Shown: positions 8,136 through 12,241 of the stretch, piece after piece | Position numbering within the stretch: position 1 is the first letter of the stretch | How the letters are laid out: every line of letters begins with the position of its first letter | Assembly: GCA_034096865.1 (NCBI GenBank) | Contig: JAWQFJ010014828.1 | Coordinates: 22,501-34,741 of the forward strand | Length of the DNA: 12,241 nucleotides | DNA from: Theodoxus fluviatilis | Lineage: Eukaryota > Mollusca > Gastropoda > Cycloneritida > Neritidae | Reading direction: 5' to 3' | The notes under the pieces: generated by a model | What the model was told of the DNA's origin: nothing | Databases searched by the model: none | The model's input: the letters and a program-made list of their open reading frames with translations, nothing else | Translations under genes and position numbers: made by a program

Positions 8136-9924
8136 AGCTCTTCAGTCTCGGCTCTTCATCTCCGCTGCAAAATCTACACCTACTGGATCCTAGTCAACCC
8201 TTCACGACTGCTCCAAAAAAGATCTCCCCTCTCTGTTGGCACACACTGAACCGGCACCCATTCCGCTCTGGTGGCCTCTCACAGACTCAACGAATCCTCT
8301 ACTACTACTAGAGCCCGATCCTGCTAACACTCCTCATCTCTCAGTCTACTACCCTACAAGCAACAGCCAGGCCCACACCCCCCCCCGTGTGCGTCCGCCC
8401 ATCCTCGTTCGGCAGAATAACAACAATTGAGAAGAGATACTGCGAGTATAAGCTCCATATGTATGTAAGATGTAAAAGTTCCAAGCCGAAAAAACAAATT
8501 TTTGTTTTATGTCCAACCCTTCAGAGCAAACAGCCCACAAGCCTCTGACGTGGCCAAAACAAAAACTGAAACAAATAATTAACAGAAATAAAATAAATAC
8601 CATACCAACTGATAAAGAAGGGCAATAGGCGTATACATGGTGGCATAGCAGATAGCAGAGGGCAAAACGATAAAAAGAAAGAAAAAAACAAAAATAGCGG
8701 TACAACAAACAAAAAAACAAAAAAATCTGATAATACAAAATGACAATGAGAAAATCTCGTCTCTGCCGTTGTTGATAGACAGTAAATAGCTGAGGGTGAC
8801 AGACGTGTTCCTCATAAACCTCACCCTATCAAGAGCTCAGAAGCCGCGGAAAAAAACAACCAAAAGTAAAAAAAAACTAAGATTGCCAGCAAAGAGAAAG
8901 GCATATGGTCAAACCCAGACAATCAGAGAAAACACACAAGCCACGCAAAACGATAAAAGCCGTGATGATGTACCCTCACGATAATGCATTGCAAAACCAA
9001 AGGTGAAAAGTTGCACAAAACAAACGACAGAAAAAAAAAAAGCACACAAAAACAAAACCTAAAAATTGCAAAAAAACACTCCCAGACAACAGGAAAATAA
9101 AAAAAAAAAAAAAAGATAAAAATAAACCCTATAAATAGCCTACACCCAATAAAGCTCCGTGGAAGCACAAGACAACATGCATGTCATTGCAGTACCAAGA
9201 CACCAATAAATAACAACCAGAACGAATTCACAACCACGTGATACCTAACGAATTCAGCCCCAACGGAGGTGGGCAAAACGTCCAGCAACACAGAGGCCTA
9301 CCGTCGGCCGTATTAACAACACTGCATAAAAACAACAAGCCACACAACATCTGTTGCATCTCCACAAATTGCACACACGCAATCAGCACAAAGGAAACCC
9401 ACTACAATAGATACAAACAACCACAAATGAGAACACCACCCTTTGAATCCACCAAAGTAGTACCAACAATCCAGTGATACAAGCACCTATACAACCGCAA
9501 AATAAAAGACAAACAAGCAAGAGAAACCGAGACCCCAGATAACAACATGAATCACAACCGTAATAATGATTAAATATGCAGTTGCAAACAAACATTAAAA
9601 GGAACGATTAACTGATGCATGATAACACGAAGAGCACGAAATTTGCCACAACCAATAGGCACCGCAAGAACCACGAACATCGAAAAAGAGCCGTAGTACT
9701 TTTGAATGCACACTGGGCCCTAACAGGACGTTGCTATACCCACAGGTGGGGCCACTCGCCAGGGGTGTGCACAACCAAAGCACTCAGCAGACAAGAAAAC
9801 CGTTTGCAATACGTCGCCAACTCTCAAAGTCACCGACATAATTACAACCACACAGAAACTAGCTGTAACGGAAAACACCCCCCCCCCCCCTCGCCCCCAG
9901 CCAAATAAAGAATGGGGTGGTGGG
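8136..9924. other. Unmatched central region of the palindrome
   Basis: About 1.8 kb separate the recognisable arms. I found no internal symmetry around its midpoint. It begins with C/T-rich sequence (8140-8440), continues as a strongly A-rich block, and ends with mixed sequence (about 9600-9900) that contains a poly-C at about 9877-9890. Minus-strand frames (for example 8349-8738) are Phe/Leu/Cys/Tyr-rich because the strand is T-rich. A 64-codon proline-rich plus-strand frame at 8236-8430 has no recognised domain. No gene is supported. Confidence 0.6.
8440..9600. repeat. A-rich, strand-asymmetric block
   Basis: The plus strand is dominated by A (with C next) and T is scarce. It has A runs at about 8683, 8868, 9030 and 9098-9113 and many ACAAAAC-like words. 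No repeat unit is visible. The asymmetry resembles that of the T-rich block in the left-arm insertion, in opposite orientation. Confidence 0.75.
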
Positions 9925-10014
9925 TGTCTGAGAGAGAGATTGCGATAACTATAGGAATGCACTAGTAGAATTTAAATGTGGTCTGCACCCCCACCGGCAC
10001 ACCCCACCCCCCTT

Positions 10015-10080
10015 ACAGACACACACCACACACCCCACACACACCACACACACTACACACACACACACACACACACTCAC
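10015..10080. repeat. Interrupted (CA)n microsatellite, right arm
   Basis: CA repeats with CCA interruptions, the inverted counterpart of the GT tract at 7940-8015. The interruption pattern differs between the two, as expected of independently slipping copies. Confidence 0.95.
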
Positions 10081-10236
10081 ACCTACAGCAAAAAAAAAAA
10101 TAAAAAAACTAGAAAGTAAAGAGAGAGAAGAGCCTGAAGATGCTAAGACAGGAATGACGAATAGACATTCCAGAATGCTTGTCGACATATTTCAAAGCAA
10201 AATACGAAGCACAGTCAATGCGCCCTGTAAGCCACG

Positions 10237-10521
10237 AAAATGTTGGTCACATATTAGGCACTAGGACTAGGCAAATTCCTCCATGTGTGTGTTTATTCAA
10301 TGTCTCTAGACTGACCAGGCCTGACTCCCACAACAAACTGGTTACAGATGTCTTCTTACATATTCGGAATAAAGATTATTAAATTCGAGGTATGATCTTG
10401 TTGCAAAGACTTTTTCCTCATGTTGTTTTTGTGAATTGTGATTCTTTATTATTAACATCGAACTTATTTAGCACTGTACATTTTCGAGCATGTGCTTCCC
10501 AAGAGAGAGACAGTTGGTCCT
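10237..10521. repeat. Highly conserved core of the palindrome (right copy)
   Basis: This is the reverse-complement counterpart of 7502-7789, 285 against 288 bp. Exact blocks include AAATTCGAGGTATGATCTTG and TGTGATTCTTTATTATTAAC. The conserved edge next to the hairpin side is AAGAGAGAGACAGTTGGTCC. Confidence 0.85.
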
Positions 10522-10630
10522 ATCTCCACCCCCCACCACATCAGTGGCAAAATGTATCGCCTGAAAATAGCACTTTACACGCTCAGATTGCACCAGATTG
10601 CACCATTTTGCTTCCTTTTTATAAAAAAAT

Positions 10631-10702
10631 TCCGGGGGGGCATGCCCCCGGACCCCCCTAGCATGCTCGGCGCTTCGCGCCGTCGGTTCGGCGCTTCGCG
10701 CC
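10631..10702 (+). repeat. Cluster of three GC-rich hairpins in right arm
   Basis: TCCGGGGG (10631-10638) pairs with CCCCCGGA (10645-10652). GGCGC-TTC-GCGCC occurs twice, at 10669-10681 and 10690-10702, as a 21-bp direct repeat of a hairpin. The layout (tandem GGCGC hairpins, AGCATGCT, then GGGGGTCCGGGGGCATGCCC read on the minus strand) resembles modules I associate loosely with dispersed repeats of invertebrate genomes; I cannot name the family. Confidence 0.8.
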
Positions 10703-10745
10703 TTCGCTGATAAGATACAAAACAAAACCAAAAAAGAACTTTGCA

Positions 10746-10757
10746 CCCCCCCCCCCC
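10746..10757. repeat. Poly-C tract, right arm
   Basis: Twelve C, the inverted counterpart of the G-rich GGGGAGGGGGGGTGC at about 7224-7240. Both are followed (reading on the left-arm strand) by GCAAA-TTCTTTTTTG-TTTTGTTTTGTATCTTATC. Confidence 0.9.
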
Positions 10758-10799
10758 TTTCAAAACCCAGATCTGCCACCTGAGACAACAGTCTAGAGT

Positions 10800-10931
10800 A
10801 AAGCCAAATCAAGTCACGGTGTCCCTGAGTATACTTCGCCTCTTACGAATCGCGTAGGAGGACGACATGGTGGTGTCAAAATTACTTACCCCGAACCCAC
10901 AGGGGGACTGGCTCCCGGCATCAGAAACAGG
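10800..10931 (-). repeat. Dispersed repeat module, copy C (right arm)
   Basis: The core is at 10843-10858 in reverse complement and shares 23 bases with copy A (10836-10858). Read on the minus strand it runs TGTTTCTGATGCC, GAGCCAGTCCCCCTGTGGGT, TCGGGGTAAG, core, GAGGCGAAG, AGGGACACCGTGACTT. It therefore joins features of A (after the core) and B (before the core) and is probably the least decayed copy. Confidence 0.8.
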
Positions 10932-11440
10932 TAAGTAATTATTTCGAAAGACCTAGTACACGTGTGTAATAGCGAGTGGAACATAAATGAGGAGGGAATG
11001 CCTATCATATTATACGGCGTGATTTGATCTGCCTTTACAGGACGCGTCCCGCCAGTCTCGAGAGTTTTGTATCTAGGTGGTTCCTACGCTGGTGTTGGCA
11101 CCCGAGTTACCAGCCAACCAATTGGGGATCGTGGTAGGCTATCTGCTATCTATCAGCCACACTACTTGGGGACTCTCTCCCAGACACACTGAGAGCTGCT
11201 CAATGTACACGTACGTCCAGTTTCAGGAGAGCGTCTGACAGACCTCCTAGCTCTTCCGGGAATCTGAAAAGAGTCTATTGTGACTTGTTCCTGTGGTGAA
11301 GTCAAACGTGATACAGAGTAGCTTACTCTGCTGAAATTCAAGGCACTGTTACAAGAGGCGCTTGGCGTTGACATACGTTTCACAGGAAAGAAATAGGCGG
11401 TAGGCGATAGTGGAGGAGGAGGTAGCGAGCAGCTGGCAAC

Positions 11441-12241
11441 GGACATATGGCACGACGAACAACGACAGTACGAGAAATGAAATGGATCCTTGGACAGTGG
11501 CGACGTGCTGAAAAAGCGAGCCGACGACGACGACGATGTTGTAAAGATGATGTATGCACTCCCTCCTCAACGCATGTATTCCTTTACTCAAGCAGTACGT
11601 GCACCACAGCAAAATGCACATGATGCCCGGCCCGCGTGCGCGTGCACCAGTCGCCAGGCTGTATGAGGCGCGCTCGGCAGTACGATACGGTGTGGTGTGG
11701 GCACACAACCACTGCCTGCAATGGTCATGCTCGCGACACCCGGCACACCGCGCGTGCGGCTGAGCGGCAGGCGCTGACACATTCAGCATCTTCATATGTA
11801 TGACGCACTTCCTCAACACTGGCACTTATTGGGGGTTGTTCAATATTTTCTCTTGAAGGCAAACACTGCCGCACGCCATTTGATCTTTTGGGGGAAAAGA
11901 AGTGCACACGAGTGAGTTACATGATTTGTAGATCATATTAAACTGACGATGGGTACATCACACTCACCGACCCACTCAACGCTCGGCTTTGCACGGTGGC
12001 TCTTTTAGGAAAGGCACCGGGCGAGAAAAGTTCCTATTACGATCATTTAAGACTATCCCTCGTGTTTTCTATGTTTACATACAACAAAACGCTCAATGAA
12101 GGAGTTTTTTATTTTTTGTATACTTCTTTTCTGTCCCGCGACACCATGGACAACCGACTCGCTAGAACAGATTTTATCATGCCAACACGAAAAATATTCC
12201 GCGTAAACTTGGCCCTTTTTCCATTTTAAATGAGTTTGCCA
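11441..12241 (-). repeat. Large palindrome, right arm, outer segment
   Basis: This is the reverse-complement partner of 3565-4449 and runs to the edge of the window, so the true end of the arm is not seen. The part at about 11540-11800 is more GC-rich than the left partner and gives a 158-codon minus-strand open frame (11349-11825). That frame has no recognisable domain and is not preserved in the left arm, so I treat it as fortuitous. Confidence 0.8.

Larger units (their letters stand above)
9925..11440 (-). repeat. Large palindrome, right arm, inner segment
   Basis: This is the reverse-complement partner of 6393-8135. It includes the CA tract, the conserved core (10237-10521), GC-rich hairpins, poly-C and module copy C, then a more diverged stretch to the point matching the left-arm insertion site. 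It is about 230 bp shorter than its partner. Similarity is poorest at about 11080-11440, where only scattered anchors align. Confidence 0.85.

Noticed and set aside
8136..9924. Continuation of the palindrome through the centre
   Set aside because: The two halves of this region are not reverse complements: A-rich sequence lies on the same strand across the midpoint.
11349..11825. 158-codon minus-strand frame, the longest non-repetitive one
   Set aside because: No recognisable domain, and the homologous left arm does not keep the frame; GC-rich sequence lowers stop frequency here.

Overview
The window looks like non-coding DNA from a eukaryotic nuclear genome. It has long interrupted microsatellites (CTA, GT/CA, CTG), two minisatellites, long poly-T, poly-A and poly-G runs, and no compact gene order. 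I recognise no protein-coding gene, tRNA, rRNA or CRISPR array. Every longer open frame is either a translated tandem repeat or of a length expected by chance. The repeat content is what I would expect of an invertebrate animal, but the species cannot be read from the sequence, so this is only a guess.

Layout. Positions 1-545 are a degenerate CTA microsatellite with an embedded CTG run. Positions 1248-1339 are a GT microsatellite. Positions 1421-1840 are a 15-bp minisatellite (28 units) and 1971-2250 a 20-bp minisatellite (14 units). Positions 2281-2660 are a short fold-back element with a poly-G tract in its loop. It abuts copy A (about 2660-2795) of a dispersed repeat module. Positions 2800-3560 are unique sequence with one small hairpin.

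From about 3565 to the right-hand end (12241) the DNA is one very large, degenerate, interrupted inverted repeat. Left-arm pieces at 3565-4449 and 6393-8135 match, in reverse complement and in the correct nested order, right-arm pieces at 11441-12241 and about 9925-11440. Two blocks break the symmetry. One is a 1.94-kb T-rich insertion in the left arm (4450-6392), flanked by a 7-bp direct repeat. The other is an unmatched A-rich centre (about 8136-9924). Similarity between the arms varies: roughly nine bases in ten by eye over a 288-bp core (7502-7789 with 10237-10521), but far weaker elsewhere. Differences in the core are mostly one-base indels. Both arms also carry a further copy (B and C) of the module seen at 2660-2795, GC-rich hairpins, a poly-G/C tract and a GT/CA microsatellite.

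The main question is whether this palindrome is a genuine fold-back or inverted-duplication structure, or a long-read hairpin or assembly artefact. The sequence gives arguments both ways, set out in the findings. All alignments were made by eye, so end points are approximate.
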